Part shown: positions 1 to 10,877 of the stretch, one piece after another
Layout of the letters: every line of letters starts with the position of its first letter
Position numbering within the stretch: position 1 is the stretch's first letter
NCBI RefSeq assembly: GCF_000281045.1
Contig: NW_008246084.1
Span: forward strand, 470,411-534,410
Reading direction: 5' to 3'
DNA: 64,000 nucleotides
From: Saprolegnia diclina VS20
Lineage: Eukaryota; Oomycota; Saprolegniomycetes; Saprolegniales; Saprolegniaceae
Notes under the pieces: generated by a model
Told to the model about the DNA's origin: nothing
Database searches by the model: none
The model's input: the letters and a program-made list of their open reading frames with translations, nothing else
Translations under genes and position numbers: made by a program

Positions 1-14
1 TGCCAGGCGCGACC

Positions 15-1030
15 ATGGCACCGCATGAAGTCGAGAAGCGTCTCCGTACGCTCGGCAAGCGGCTGCGACAGATCGACGACCTCGAGAAACTGGCTACCTG
101 GACCGACGCCCAAGCGGAAAAGTTGGCCCGCAAGCCGTTCATTCTCGACGAGATCGACATACTGGAGCGCCACTTGGAGAAGGTCCGGGCGACGCCTCCG
201 CCACCACCACCCGTCGCGTCGCCAGAGATCACCGTCGCGGATGCCTCCGAGATCCCGGACGTCGTCGATACGAGGCCAGTGGCCTATGCCCCGTCGCCCG
301 AGGTTGTCATTGTGGATCCGGTGCCAACGCTCAAGGGCAAGCGAGAGTCACCAAGAGAAAAGGCGTCCAAAGCCCATCACCCGACAGAGATGGCGGCTCG
401 CAAGCCAACAAAAGAAGCTCGCAAGACAGAGCCAAAGGCCAAGAAGACCAAAACCAAGTTTGTGCCACTCGATACGTTCTTGTTGTCGACGCCGGCGCCG
501 CCTCCGATGCCCAAGGCCGTCGTGGCTCCCGTGTGGAACAGCCCACCACAGCATCGACCTATCAATGCACCGAGTACTCCCGCCGCCAAGAGCGGCCCGA
601 CGTTTGCGCTCGAGGCCTTTGTAAAGACCAAAGGACCCAAAAAACCGGCGCCCAAGCAGCAGTCGCCCATGTGGGGGGCAGTACCAGCGCCTGTCGCCGT
701 GCCGTCGCTCACGGCCATCCAGGTACTCCCAATGTCCGAGCAATCTTATATCTATATTGTACGTAGAGCTCGCAAGTTGTCGAAGTGACGCAAACGTGGA
801 ACCTCAAAGAAAACTCGTGGGGCCTCTGTCAAGAGGAGAACGTCAAGCTCGAGGACGTCCAGACGCTCGCCCTCATCGAGAAGCTGCTCGCCGAAGACGC
901 TGCGGCCTTGGCCGCCATGCAACAACAACATCAACCTCGACCCAAGACGACCAGTACCCACCGATCCAAGACCAAGGCGAATGCATTTCGAACGAGTAAG
1001 AAGGCTAGTACGTCGACGCAAGCGGCCTAG
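15..1030 (+). CDS. Pro/Lys-rich protein with SLxxIQ motif (5' partial?)
   Basis: Two exons, 15..722 and 767..1030, joined by a 44-nt intron (GTACTC...GTAG) in phase 0, give about 324 residues. The N-terminus (residues 5-55) is a charged helical segment rich in Lys, Arg and Leu. The middle (60-220) is low-complexity Pro, Lys and Ala. Around the splice junction is a WGAV...PSLTAIQ stretch, followed by an ordered region with NSWGL and LALIEKLLAED. SLxxIQ-type motifs occur in several eukaryotic regulatory proteins, but I do not recognise a named family. The frame stays open upstream of the ATG to the window edge and a possible acceptor (CCAG) lies at 3-6, so the true start may be outside the window. 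Its TAG stop is interlocked with the stop of the convergent TBC1D23-like gene. Confidence 0.6.
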
Positions 1031-4000
1031 TTGTCGTCGCTGGACGCTTGCGCCGCGAGGGCTTCCATGGACGTCCGGACGACCTTGATGAACGCGTCGC
1101 GCTGCTGCACTTCGTACGAGTTTTGCTTTTGAGTCTGGTCGTCGACCTTGTAATAGAGCGTGACCATGAGCGCATTCTTCTTCATGCACGTCATGCGCGC
1201 AATGTGGCTCAGAGGGTGGCAGCTGCGGACGCTCGTGACGCCTTCGTAGACCTTGTCGGGTCGGAGCACGAGAATGTGGTCCTCGGCGAGCACCACGTGC
1301 CGCGGCACCATCGCGGTCGCGCCGCCTTTGACCTTCTTCTTGTAGCATGAAAAGAGCGGCGACGACACCAGCGGCAGCAACTGGTGCATACGCAGCTGCA
1401 TGCCCTTCTTCAAACCGCTCACGCCGCCCTTCTCGATGACATGCTCGACGATCGCCACGCTGCCATCGCCTTCGTCATCCCCGCCGTCCGCCGCGCCCAC
1501 AAAGTCATCGGCCTCTTCGTCCTCGTCGTCGTCAATCGAAAAGACGGCTTCCGTCGCGGTCGATGGCGCAGGCTTCTTGCTGCTCGGCGAAATCATTACG
1601 GGCGGCGACGTCGGGGCGTTGCTCATGGTCGCCGATGCTTCAAGGGGCCCGATCGTCGCTGCGATCGACGTCGCTGCCTTCTTGACGTACGTGACCGGGT
1701 TCAAGGCCGAGTCGCGCTTCACCGCCGCGTCCACGACCGACCGCATCGAGTTCATGCTCGGCATGTTGAGCTCGTTCAAGTGCAGATGCGCCTTGGCGTC
1801 CGAGAGCTTGCCGCCGAGGTCCATCGACTCTTTTTTCTTCATCATCCAGTTCTTACTGTCCTTGAAGGCTCCCGACATGAGCGACGAGCCCGGCACGGCG
1901 TTGAGGGTCTTGCCACTCACGGCCGTCAGCGTCTTCCCGCTGTCCTTGAGCGCGCTTGTCATCGATGAAAAGTACGACGAGGACGACGGGGACGTCACGC
2001 TGTCGGACGGCGTCGTCGACTTGGTGCGCGCGCGACCATCCGGCCCAAACCGACCGAGGCACACGCCGCCTTCGCTGCGCTGAATATGCTCGTTCTCTTC
2101 GTCCGAGAGCAGTGACGCCGACGACGCGCTCCGCCCTTTGGCCTGCAGCGTCTGCCACTGCTGGCACAGCGTGCACGACGCTGCGTCGTGGTCGCACAGG
2201 TCCGAGAGCGAGAAGAGGCGTGACTTGGCCAAATACCGGTGCGCCGACGCGTACCCGCCCTAGCACTCTATAAGAGGTGTATACGCACAAAAAGCCTCGT
2301 ACGTCGATGATGCTCACGTACGGAAACCCGCGCTTGGTGAGGAACATGACGGCGTCGTTGACCTGGGCCGCGTCCTTGGCCACCATGTCGGCCACGTCGC
2401 TCTTGGAGAGGTTGAGGTCCTTGACCATGCTGCTCGCGTAGCGCGAGTGACCGTGGCCCATGATGCAGATGTGCACCGAGCTCTTCATCGGCTGGAGCGT
2501 CGCCATGACTGCATCAAACGCCGACGGGTCCATGAGCGACTCCGAGTTGAAGTGAAACGACGTCGGGATCTGGCCGTGCGCAAGGTAATCGTGCGGTCGG
2601 CAGTCGATGATAAAGTACCGAATCTAGGCCCAAATATCAATCTTTCAATACATATAGTGTCGTGACGTGTACCTTTTCCGTGCACGCGGATTTGAAGCCG
2701 CGAAAGACGGACGGAATCACTTCACAGACCGAGATCGTCATGCAAAAGTACGTCGACGGCGTCTCGAGGTGGAAGCTGTCGCTGCGCGAACCCTCTTCGC
2801 TCTTGCCCGTGATGCTCGACTTGAGCTGCGACGCTTGCGCCATGAGCTTGGTGTTGATCGATGACAGCTGCGTCAGCGAGAATTTGCTGCTGCTGCTGTT
2901 GGTCGGTGTCACTGTCGTCTTGCTCTGGACCTCGAGCTGCTCCTTGCTGCTCGTGCGCGGCGGCTTGGGGCTCGTCACCGACGAGCTCGAGTTTGTGCGC
3001 GTGAACGACGCGCTCTTCGTCTCGTCCGCTGCCGTCACGCCCATGCCCGCGTCGCAGAGCTTGGTGCAGAACGAAAACGGCGTCTTCTCGATGAGCTCGT
3101 GGACGTTCTGGAGCAGCGTCGTGTGGCGACTCAATGTCTCGACAAACAGCTGCACCATGCAGCTGCGCAAGTTCGGCCCGTTGGTCAAGCTCAAGAGGCG
3201 CTTCTTGGAGCCGAGGATCGCACTCAGGAGCACAAACACCATGACGATCGACGGATACGTCGAGCTTGCGTTCACGACGACGCAGTCCCAGACGCGCGAC
3301 GCCACGTCCAAGTCGATCGCCGTCGTGTGGTCGTGGCCCTCGAGGAGGGACGCAAGCCATTGGTCGGGCACCAACCCCGGCTCCGACCACGATGGATACG
3401 TGTGGTCGAGGTGCAACGCAATCGTCGGGTCATGGTACAAGAGCAGCAACTTGAGGAGCGGCCGCCGCGCCAGCGCCACGTGCGACAGCGGCACGTGCGA
3501 CAGCAGATGCGGGAAGAGGCGCAGCGTGACCATGTCCATGATGCCAAAGAGGTCGTGGCGCAGCGGGTCGGCGCCGCCGAGAACAATGAGCGGCGCAAAT
3601 GCCATTGCGAGGCCAGGCGTATAGGCGATCGCGTGCTTCTCGCACTCGTTCAAGATGAGCGCCTCGACGTGGTCGGTGAGCGAGAGCCGCGCCGAGTCGG
3701 GCGACACGCCGTCCTTCTCGAGGCCCTTGCAGAACGCTGCGTCTGCAAAGAGGAGCGAGCACACGGCCTGCGCGTCGCGACGAATGAGTTCGGACGCACC
3801 GAGCGCGACCGTCTTGGTCTCGAGCGGCGGTGCCTAGGAGCAGGGGCGTGAGCGCCGGTAGAGTGCCGAAGGTGGCTACCTCGAGAAGGGTGCCCCACGC
3901 TTGCAAGCGCTCCTCGACAGGGATCTTGTTGAGCGATCGGTAATGAGCACGCAGTTCATCTAGACGGATAGGATGGAGGATGCAGGAGAATTGGTAGAGA

Positions 4001-4035
4001 GGATCATGTACCGTTCGCAGGGACCTTGGCGCCAT
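1027..4035 (-). CDS. TBC1D23: TBC1D23-like protein (TBC, rhodanese, C-terminal PH-like domain)
   Basis: Four exons (4035..3880, 3833..2673, 2623..2303, 2259..1027) separated by 43-49-nt introns encode about 956 residues. The order is a TBC domain (about 50-300), a rhodanese-like domain (about 425-550, starting with IIDCRPHDY and ending IIDGGYAS), a Ser/Asp-rich linker and a C-terminal PH-like domain. This order is diagnostic of TBC1D23, which in animals links golgin-captured endosomal vesicles to the WASH complex at the trans-Golgi. The TBC catalytic fingers are absent: the IxxDxxR motif reads I69-R-R-D72-A-Q-Ala75, and YxQ reads Y123-T-Pro125. That matches the known non-catalytic nature of the family, so it probably acts as a scaffold and not as a Rab GAP. 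The start at 4035 lies inside the 3' part of the upstream reading frame, so an N-terminal extension by splicing is possible. Confidence 0.85.
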
Positions 4036-4882
4036 CTTGGCTCGAGTAGGCCGAGACGGACGAGGCACCTATGACAAGGCCGAGAGCGATAAGGCATGGC
4101 TTCAAGGCGACCGTGCACATACCCACAGGACTTGTAAAGACCTCGAACGACGTGTGGCGCGACCCCGTGTTGGTTTCAATCGGTGGAGGAGCCGCCTTGT
4201 TGGACTGTGGTGGCGTTGGCGGCTTGCCTTCGGGGGCAGCGGGCGACGGCGGGATGCCAGAGAACGATGACGTTGGTGTCGGCTGCTTTGACTCGGCTTT
4301 TGGCTGCGAGTGCGCTGGCGTCGGCGGCTTGGAGCTTGTCGCTGTCGCTGTAGGCGCAGGGATCAAGAACGGGTTGCCCGAGCTTGTGCTGGACGCCTCG
4401 GGTGCAACCGAGGCCGGCGGCGTCGGCTGCTTCACAGTCACGGCGGGGGCCGGCGGCGGCGACGAGAAGTCCGCATCCGTTTTGGCAACGATGGTCGCAT
4501 CCGAGACGGGGACAACGGGCGCCGGCGCTTCCGGCTCGTCGTCCAAGGAGAAGGTGGCGTCGGTATCGGCCGCTGCCTTGGAAGGAACTGCCAGTGGGCT
4601 ATCGAACGAGAACGAGTCGGAGGACGGACCATCGAACTTGGGCACGCCCGACTCGGGCGACGTCGGCTTGGCGTCGAGCCACGAGAGAAAGTCGGACGGG
4701 TCAGACGTGATCGCGGCCGTCGTCGGCGACAGCGCGTCCGGCGCTGTTGCCTTGACGTCGCCGAGGCCGAGCTCATCGAGGCCGAGCTCGTCGAGGGAGT
4801 AGGTCGAGGTCGGGGCCGCGTTCGTCGACGAGCTGCCGAGGAGGTCGCTGCAGTCGCCAAAGATGTCGTCGAGGCTCGACAT
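4004..4882 (-). CDS. Low-complexity acidic/Pro/Ser/Thr protein; possible 5' exon of the TBC1D23-like gene
   Basis: An ATG at 4882 opens 292 residues starting MSSLDDIFGD. It is rich in Ser, Pro, Thr and Ala, with scattered clathrin/EH-adaptor-like short motifs (DDIFGD, DFLSWL, SFSFDSP, NPFLIP). The unspliced reading ends in a hydrophobic run (KPCLIALGLVIGASSV) and stops at 4004, overlapping the start of the TBC1D23-like gene by 32 nt. Alternatively the end of this frame is intronic: a donor near 4125-4145 (GTCTTT or GTGGGTATGT) and the acceptor CATAG at about 4069 would read straight into the TBC frame, because the codons upstream of its ATG are open. I favour one fused gene but cannot decide from sequence alone. 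Confidence 0.5.
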   Translation of the reverse strand: MSSLDDIFGDCSDLLGSSSTNAAPTSTYSLDELGLDELGLGDVKATAPDALSPTTAAITSDPSDFLSWLDAKPTSPESGVPKFDGPSSDSFSFDSPLAVPSKAAADTDATFSLDDEPEAPAPVVPVSDATIVAKTDADFSSPPPAPAVTVKQPTPPASVAPEASSTSSGNPFLIPAPTATATSSKPPTPAHSQPKAESKQPTPTSSFSGIPPSPAAPEGKPPTPPQSNKAAPPPIETNTGSRHTSFEVFTSPVGMCTVALKPCLIALGLVIGASSVSAYSSQDGAKVPANGT

Positions 4883-5277
4883 GCTTCGTCGTCCGCTCCT
4901 TGCTTGTGGAGTCGGCAGCTCGAAACTGTCGTTATCCGGACAAGTCCGAGAAAAGCGCACCTAATTTCAGATCCAGGTGCGGATTCTGTCCAGTGTCAAT
5001 GACACACGTCCCACACCGGCACCTCGCATGACGTGGCAGCAAGCCTGAAGACCGTCCGTAGCGCGACGTTAAACCCACGTTGGTTGAGCCCCACGCGTTT
5101 AACTCTTGGTTTTATTCCATAGTCACATCGGTCCCTAGCCTTCTATATTCTGTCCCTAGCCTCCTACTACGTCAATGGGGTGGACTCGGAGTACTTTAGT
5201 AGCTTCCATACATACTAGGTAGTGCGCCGGAAAAGTTTCAAGTTGGTATCAAGTAGTAGAACAGCATTGACGTGCAA
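4883..5277. other. Intergenic region
   Basis: This lies between the 3' end of ALKBH8 and the start of the low-complexity gene, both on the minus strand. It contains two nearby copies of GTCCCTAGCCT (about 5131 and 5152). No coding frame or RNA gene is visible. Confidence 0.6.
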
Positions 5278-7195
5278 CTAGACGCGCTGGATCGTCAGGC
5301 ACCAATTCGAGCGCATCATCTCGACGTTGGTGACGACGAGGCCGGGCACTTGGCGCACGAGGAGCTCGAGCTCCAAGTCGCGGTACACGTGGCAGTAGCG
5401 CTTGTAGACAGCCCACTTTTTTGCATCGTCGAGCTGCACATGGGCGGGCAGCGGCTCGTTTGGATCAATGTACTTTTGCTGCAGCTTCCACTCGACCATG
5501 ACGTCCTGACTCGCAAACTGTCGCTTCGAGAGCGCGTCTTGTTCGAACGCCCATGCGACCACGTAGACCTCACCGCCGACGCGCACGAGCCGCGCGAGCT
5601 CCCTAGTCGCCATTTTAGACGTCAAAATCACAAAAATCACAAAAATACCGCAAAATCTGCAAGCGGTGCTCGATCGTCGACATGTGGTGGAGCACAGCAA
5701 TGCAAATCGCTGCGTCAAATGCCCCTGTCCGGAGCGGCACGCTGAGCCCGTCGCTGCCAAAGACGTCGTGGGTCCTACGTCGTTACCAAGATATGTTTCA
5801 AGTTTCTATCAACGGAAAATGCACCGCTCCGAGCACACGCTGAGCAGCGGCATGCTGCGGTCCGACCCGATCATCATCAGATTTGGGTTCACGCCAAGGT
5901 ACTTGCCGTTGCCGCAGCCTGCGTCACACTCAGCAAAGTTAGGCCTTGGAATGCGTACCAATGTCGGCGACAAGCGCACCGTCGGGCAGTCGGTTTAGAA
6001 AGTCGGTGACGAGCGGCCACGGGTGGTGCCGCGTATGGCTGAAGTGCGACGCGATGCTGTCGTACACGCCGTGCACGTGCTCCTTCTCCAGATCCGACGG
6101 TCGCTGCACGCTAGTTTGCTGCACGCGGCTGAAATCGCGCTCGACCAGAATCTACCGGAATCCAAAATTGTCGAGCGAAAATGCACCAAGTCGACGACTG
6201 TACCTTGCGCAACGTCAGCGACACGCGCCGCGTCCGGGCGGCGACAGACCCGTTAATGAGATCGTGCTTGCGATATGCTATCCCATGCTTCCAGAGGTAA
6301 CGCGCCTCGCCCACCATGAGGACGAGCGACCCGCGCTTCAACACAACGTGCTTGACAATCGATGGGTCCGAGGCAAGGCGAAAGTCCATGACGATGTCGC
6401 TGCCCAGCGAGAGCGACGCAATGTACTCGGTAAAGACGTCGGCGGTGTCGACGTGAGGCGCAATGCCTTGGCCCGGGAGGTACTCGTTGATCGTGATTTG
6501 ATCTGGGAGCTGCAAGTCCGGACGGAGACGATGCATATTCGCGGCCGTCTCGGCGCAAAAGGGCGGCAGTGGCCCGAGCGGCGCCGAGGCGTCTACGTCG
6601 CGTGTATCGTACCGAAACGCATAGCCGTAGTGCTGGACGCGACGCTGGATGCTGTCTTCCCAGGCCCTCCCATCGATGGTATTGAGGAGCGACGCTTCTT
6701 CGTCCGCCGAGATGAAGTCGTCGATGATCGAGAGCCCGGGCACCACGACTTGCGCGGTTGTGGACGGACAGGAGAGCGATGATCCTGATGATCCAGCGTC
6801 AGCGGGCGGTGCTTCGGCGGCAAACTGCACAAAGAGCTTCCGGCCGCCAAGCACAGCTGGCGACGTGCCTTGCAGTGCAGAGCGCGCTGCGACCGCTGCC
6901 TCGACCGTCGCAAACGTCACCAAGAGGTAGCCCTGCACCATACAAGTTGCCTGCGAGGCCTGGCAGCATGCGGGTGCGTACCTTGGCGTCCTCCGAGACG
7001 AGGTCGCAGAGTGTGCCGTAGGCTCCAAAGCAGGAGAGGATAGCACCTTCGCCAACGCCGTGGTCGCCGCCGACCGTGCAGTTGGCCACATAGAGATGCC
7101 TTGTCGGCGCCTCGGGGTTCTACGCGCTAGCAGATGAGCGCCATGCGACCGGCCATGTATACGACCTTGGGCTTGCGCGGCTTGCTATTGCTCAT
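5278..7195 (-). CDS. ALKBH8: ALKBH8-like tRNA wobble-uridine methyltransferase/hydroxylase
   Basis: Seven exons (7195..7163, 7119..6982, 6932..6204, 6151..5959, 5918..5825, 5774..5649, 5602..5278) with 40-52-nt introns encode about 545 residues. The N-terminal RRM begins TRHLYVANC. The central AlkB domain carries the Fe(II) ligands of HVD in [13 protein letters not shown], a distal His in KHG/RKHD, and the RRVSLTLR arginines. The C-terminal SAM methyltransferase is Trm9-like ([40 protein letters not shown]). This RRM-AlkB-methyltransferase order is that of ALKBH8, which forms mcm5U at tRNA position 34 and hydroxylates it to mchm5U. The full architecture is intact. The exon 5 donor (GTGCAT) is unusual but is the only phase-compatible choice and restores alignment to the family. 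It is divergent from the tRNA isopentenyltransferase across 128 bp. Confidence 0.9.
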
Positions 7196-7323
7196 CAGCG
7201 CTTCTTTTGCACCAATCCGACAGGCAACCAACATTTTCAGCCAATGGCATGTGACGGAAAGGGTGTTTTCAGCCAATGGCCTTCTGACAATCCACGCCGA
7301 GGCGGTTGGAGGGATAACGCAGC
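7196..7323. promoter_or_regulatory. Bidirectional promoter between ALKBH8 and tRNA isopentenyltransferase
   Basis: The 128 bp between two divergent start codons contain a direct repeat of TTTTCAGCCAATGGC (7234-7248 and 7266-7280), each copy with a CCAAT box. A third CCAAT lies at 7212-7216. CCAAT boxes are known binding sites for NF-Y-type factors. A shared promoter is inferred from the spacing. Confidence 0.6.
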
Positions 7324-8857
7324 ATGAGCGTCAAGGAAGCATTGAGCAAGATCCTCGTCGTCGTCGGGACGACGGGCGCAGGCAAGACGAAGCTATCGAT
7401 TGACCTCGCCAAGGCGCTCAATGGCGAGATCGTCAACTCGGACGCGATGCAGGTGCGCCGTCGTCCGCTCGCGTACGACTTATGCAGTGGCATCGTAGAT
7501 GTACCGAGGTCTGGACGTGGCAACGGCCAAGGTGACACAGGAGGAGATGGACGGCGTGCCGCACCACCTCTTGAGCTGCATCGACCCCGTCGAAGAGTGC
7601 ACGGTCATCCAGTACAAGGCCCTCGCCATGCGCACGGTATGATCTAGCCCTTATTTCATCAACGTCAACGACTCGCGTTAGATTCAAGATATCATTGCGC
7701 GCGGCAAGGTGCCGGTCATCGTCGGCGGTACCATGTACTACACGCAGTCGCTGCTCTGGAACGGCCAGCTCCTCGAAGACGTGCCTGGCTCCAACGGCGA
7801 CGTACCTTCAATACGATGGCATTTGAGCAACGATCTCTCAGACGCTCATTGCATTAGGCCAGTCCTGTGCCGCTACCGTCGTCGCCCGAAGAGGTCTACC
7901 GCAAGCTCCAAGAAGTCGACCCGGTCATGGCCAACGGTTTGCACTCAAAAGACGTTCGCCGGGTAGGCCGTTGTCCCTCGCTATCCTCCCGAGCTCGCGT
8001 CTCATCGCAATATTAGGTGCAGCGCAGCCTCGAGGTGTTCTACCAAACCGGCAAGCGGCACAGCGACTGGATTGCTGAGCAAAAGGCGGAAGAAAAGCTC
8101 TTTGACGCGTGTGCCTTCTGGGTCGACTGCGACCGCCCGGTCCTGAACGCCCGTCTCGACAAGCGGTATGCCATCTGATTTGTCTTCGTAAGCGTGATGG
8201 AAGATTAGGGTTGACAAGATGGTGGTCGACGGTCTCGTGCCCGAGATCGAAGGGTTGATGACCGAGATCCGCGACCACGTGGCTGCGTCACCAGTTCCGA
8301 TGGGACTCAAAGGCATCACGCAAGCGATTGGCTTCAAGGAATTTGAGGTGTACTTGACGGCAAAAGCCCAAGGCGTCGACGATGATGCGCTGCACTCGGT
8401 CCTCGCGAATTGCATCGACGAGCTCAAGGTTGGCACGCGCCAGTACGCCAAGCGCCAAGTGACATGGATCAAGAACCGGTTCGTGCCCCGGAACGTGCCG
8501 GTGTATCGCTTCGACACGTCCGTGGTCGACGCGTGGCCATCGGTGGTCGCAGCTCCTGCAATCGAGATTGCCACGTCGTTCCTTCGTGGTTTGCCCATTA
8601 TGACGCAGGCGACGTGTCAAGAGACCGACGGCGTGAGCGAGAAGAAGGGGCCGAAAACCAAGTATATGTGCACAGAGTGCGGCGGGCGCGAGTTTGTCGG
8701 ACAAGTGCAGTGGAACGAACACTTGCGCTCGAAAGGCCACCGCTTTCACCTCAAGCGCCTCCGCCTCCTTGCGTCCGGGCAGCTCTTTGAACGCGCCTCG
8801 AAAAAGCCCAAGCCAGTCGCCGACGAGAAAGCTACGACAAACAACGAGCTTGAATAG
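7324..8857 (+). CDS. TRIT1: tRNA dimethylallyltransferase (isopentenyltransferase)
   Basis: Six exons (7324..7452, 7499..7636, 7682..7801, 7858..7962, 8017..8165, 8209..8857) encode about 429 residues. The P-loop GTTGAGKTK is near residue 15, followed by the family motifs IVNSDAMQ-MYRGLDVATAK, PHHLLSCIDP and VPVIVGGTMYYTQSLLW. The enzyme transfers dimethylallyl to A37 of tRNAs reading UNN codons (i6A37). A C-terminal C2H2 zinc finger (CTECGGREF...HLRSKGHR), as in eukaryotic Mod5/TRIT1, supports a cytosolic/nuclear or dual-targeted eukaryotic type and not a bacterial MiaA. The introns are 43-56 nt. Divergent pairing with ALKBH8 puts two anticodon-loop modification enzymes under one promoter region. 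Confidence 0.92.
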
Positions 8858-9089
8858 ATACTACCACTGTACAACTGCTTGGTCAAGACCTCCACCACGT
8901 GCCATGCGTGGGGTTAGGGTTCTGGTGTGGTCTCAATTTCACCAGAGATATCGTTGGTCCAGCTCGTATGGCAGGTCTAGAAGAACGAGAGAAAAGTGGG
9001 TCTGCTCAACGGTCCTGGGGTGTACTTGAGTAAACTTCATTCAGATAGTTGGGTTTGACGTTAAGGCATGGTTAGTATACAGTAGAAAC

Positions 9090-10877
9090 TTAGTTGACGT
9101 GGATACGGGCGATCTCGCGGCCCTTTTGCGGCACGGGCGTCCGGCTGTGCAGCTGCGCATAGTTGTCCGAGAGCACGTAGTCGCCGGCTTGCCACTCGTG
9201 CGCGTACTTGAAGTCGTCGCTGTAGAGAAGCGGCACGAGCGTCTCAAAGACCCACGCCTGCTCGGCAGCGTGCTCGGCGTCGGTCGCAGCCGCCTTCTTG
9301 CTGCGAATCGCAATGTGCGTCGGCTGGAGGTTGGTCTTGTCGGCGTCCCATGGCTCGTGGAAGCGGAGGATCTCCTGGCCGTCGACCGGGTGCTGGCACA
9401 CGAGGTCCATGAAATGCGTCAGCGTCGCCGAACCGTACATGACGTTGGCCGCCGTCGTCGCCGTCATCTTGAGCGTCCGAAGACGCGCGACGTCTTCCGA
9501 CGGCAAGGCCGCGAGGAGCCGGCGCGTGTCGACAAACATGGTGCGACCGAACGGCGAATCACGAACCGGGTACGGCGCAAAGCACTGGAAGAACTGGTAC
9601 AAGGGCACATCGCCGAGGATGTCGCTGTCGGGAATGCGCTTGAACATGCCGTCGTAGTGGAATGCCATGGGTTCGTGCGACCGCGACGCGAGGCCGGAGG
9701 CGCCGTCTTGCTTGAGCTCGAGCGTGCTGCCCGTGGGCCACATGAGGATCTCGCCAATGTGCGACGCGAGCATGTCTTGGTTTTCGTCGGTGCGGAAGCC
9801 GCGGAGGAGCACGACGCTGTACTTGGTCGCGAGCGCGCGAAGCGCAATCTTGGGCAGCGCCGTGATCGAGACAGGTGACGACGCGATCAGCGTCACGCCC
9901 TGGCGCCACGGCTGCACGGCAATCGCGAGGCGCGCCCACTCGGGCGAAAGGTCGGGCACTTCGCGGTAGAACCACGGACGGCCAAACTTGGTGACGACTT
10001 CGTACTTTGTCTTGTCGACGTCTTCGTGCTTGCATGCGAATTCGGTGCCGTCCATGCGCTGCACAATGACGCAGTGCCACGGCGTCGTCGGCGCCGTCTC
10101 GGACGCTTCAAGCTGCGGGATCAAGTGCACACCAAACTTGGGACCTGCGTTGTCAAACGCGTGGATTGAGAGCCGAATCGCATCGCCAAAGACGTCGTTG
10201 ACGAGGCTTGAGAACGCAATGTTGCGCCGAATCATCTCGCGCGCGGCCGATGTGATCGCGTTTGCTTTCGCAGCCGCGTCCAAGTGCGCGTACGTGGCGA
10301 GGAGGTCGCGCCCGATGAACGAGTGAAACGTGTTGTACGTGTTGCGCAAGCCCGCGTTCGTGGCCAAAACGTCGTCCAAGTCGAGGGCGTCGACGCCGTA
10401 CCGGGCCTTGACCTCGGCGATTTGGTTGACTGACGTCTTCGTGTGGTTGTCGAGGCTGTCAAACTCCAAGTGCGTGTGCGTGGTCGACGCCAGAAGCTGC
10501 ACGAGCGCCGCCTTGTACGCGAGTACGTCGTCGTCCGTGACGCCGAGCACTTGGCTGAAGACGCGGCCGTCGCTAAAGATCTTGGCGCGCGCGCCGCGGG
10601 GGTAGACCTTTTCGATCGCGACGCACGCCGCCTCCAAGCGCGCGAGGCCGATCTCTTCGCCGCGGTCCGGGAGCTTCCCGAGCACTTCGGTCTCCGTGTT
10701 GGGCGACTTGCAAGGGAAGCCGGGGAGAACGAGCGAGATCGGTTCGTCCTTCTCGATCGCGCGCGCAATGAGCTTGCTCAGGAACGCGCGGCCGTCGGTC
10801 TCAAACTTGTCCTCGGGCTTGATGTTGAGGAGCGGGCGCAGCGCGTCAATGATGCGGTCCATGGTCGATTGCACCAT
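9090..10877 (-). CDS. Isocyanide synthase (Dit1/PvcA) fused to TauD/TfdA dioxygenase
   Basis: A single exon from the ATG at 10877 encodes 595 residues. Residues 1-305 are a Dit1/PvcA isocyanide-synthase domain with PGFPCKSPN (52-60), LPDRGEE (69-75) and FSDGR (101-105). Residues 310-595 are a TauD/TfdA Fe(II)/2-oxoglutarate dioxygenase with an intact triad, His407-x-Asp409 in AFHYDG and distal His577 in YAQLHSR, plus Arg588/591 near the end as the 2-oxoglutarate contact. PvcA-type enzymes turn an amino-acid amine into an isonitrile using ribulose-5-phosphate; PvcB-type dioxygenases then oxidise or desaturate the product. The fusion places both steps on one chain. A second stand-alone synthase lies head-to-head 1.6 kb away. 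A second in-frame ATG (10862) is an alternative start. The substrate amino acid cannot be read from sequence. Confidence 0.88.
   Translation of the reverse strand: MVQSTMDRIIDALRPLLNIKPEDKFETDGRAFLSKLIARAIEKDEPISLVLPGFPCKSPNTETEVLGKLPDRGEEIGLARLEAACVAIEKVYPRGARAKIFSDGRVFSQVLGVTDDDVLAYKAALVQLLASTTHTHLEFDSLDNHTKTSVNQIAEVKARYGVDALDLDDVLATNAGLRNTYNTFHSFIGRDLLATYAHLDAAAKANAITSAAREMIRRNIAFSSLVNDVFGDAIRLSIHAFDNAGPKFGVHLIPQLEASETAPTTPWHCVIVQRMDGTEFACKHEDVDKTKYEVVTKFGRPWFYREVPDLSPEWARLAIAVQPWRQGVTLIASSPVSITALPKIALRALATKYSVVLLRGFRTDENQDMLASHIGEILMWPTGSTLELKQDGASGLASRSHEPMAFHYDGMFKRIPDSDILGDVPLYQFFQCFAPYPVRDSPFGRTMFVDTRRLLAALPSEDVARLRTLKMTATTAANVMYGSATLTHFMDLVCQHPVDGQEILRFHEPWDADKTNLQPTHIAIRSKKAAATDAEHAAEQAWVFETLVPLLYSDDFKYAHEWQAGDYVLSDNYAQLHSRTPVPQKGREIARIHVN

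Noticed and set aside
9099-9878. 259-codon plus-strand frame opposite the isocyanide-synthase/dioxygenase gene
   Set aside because: Antisense shadow of a conserved enzyme with no family similarity of its own.
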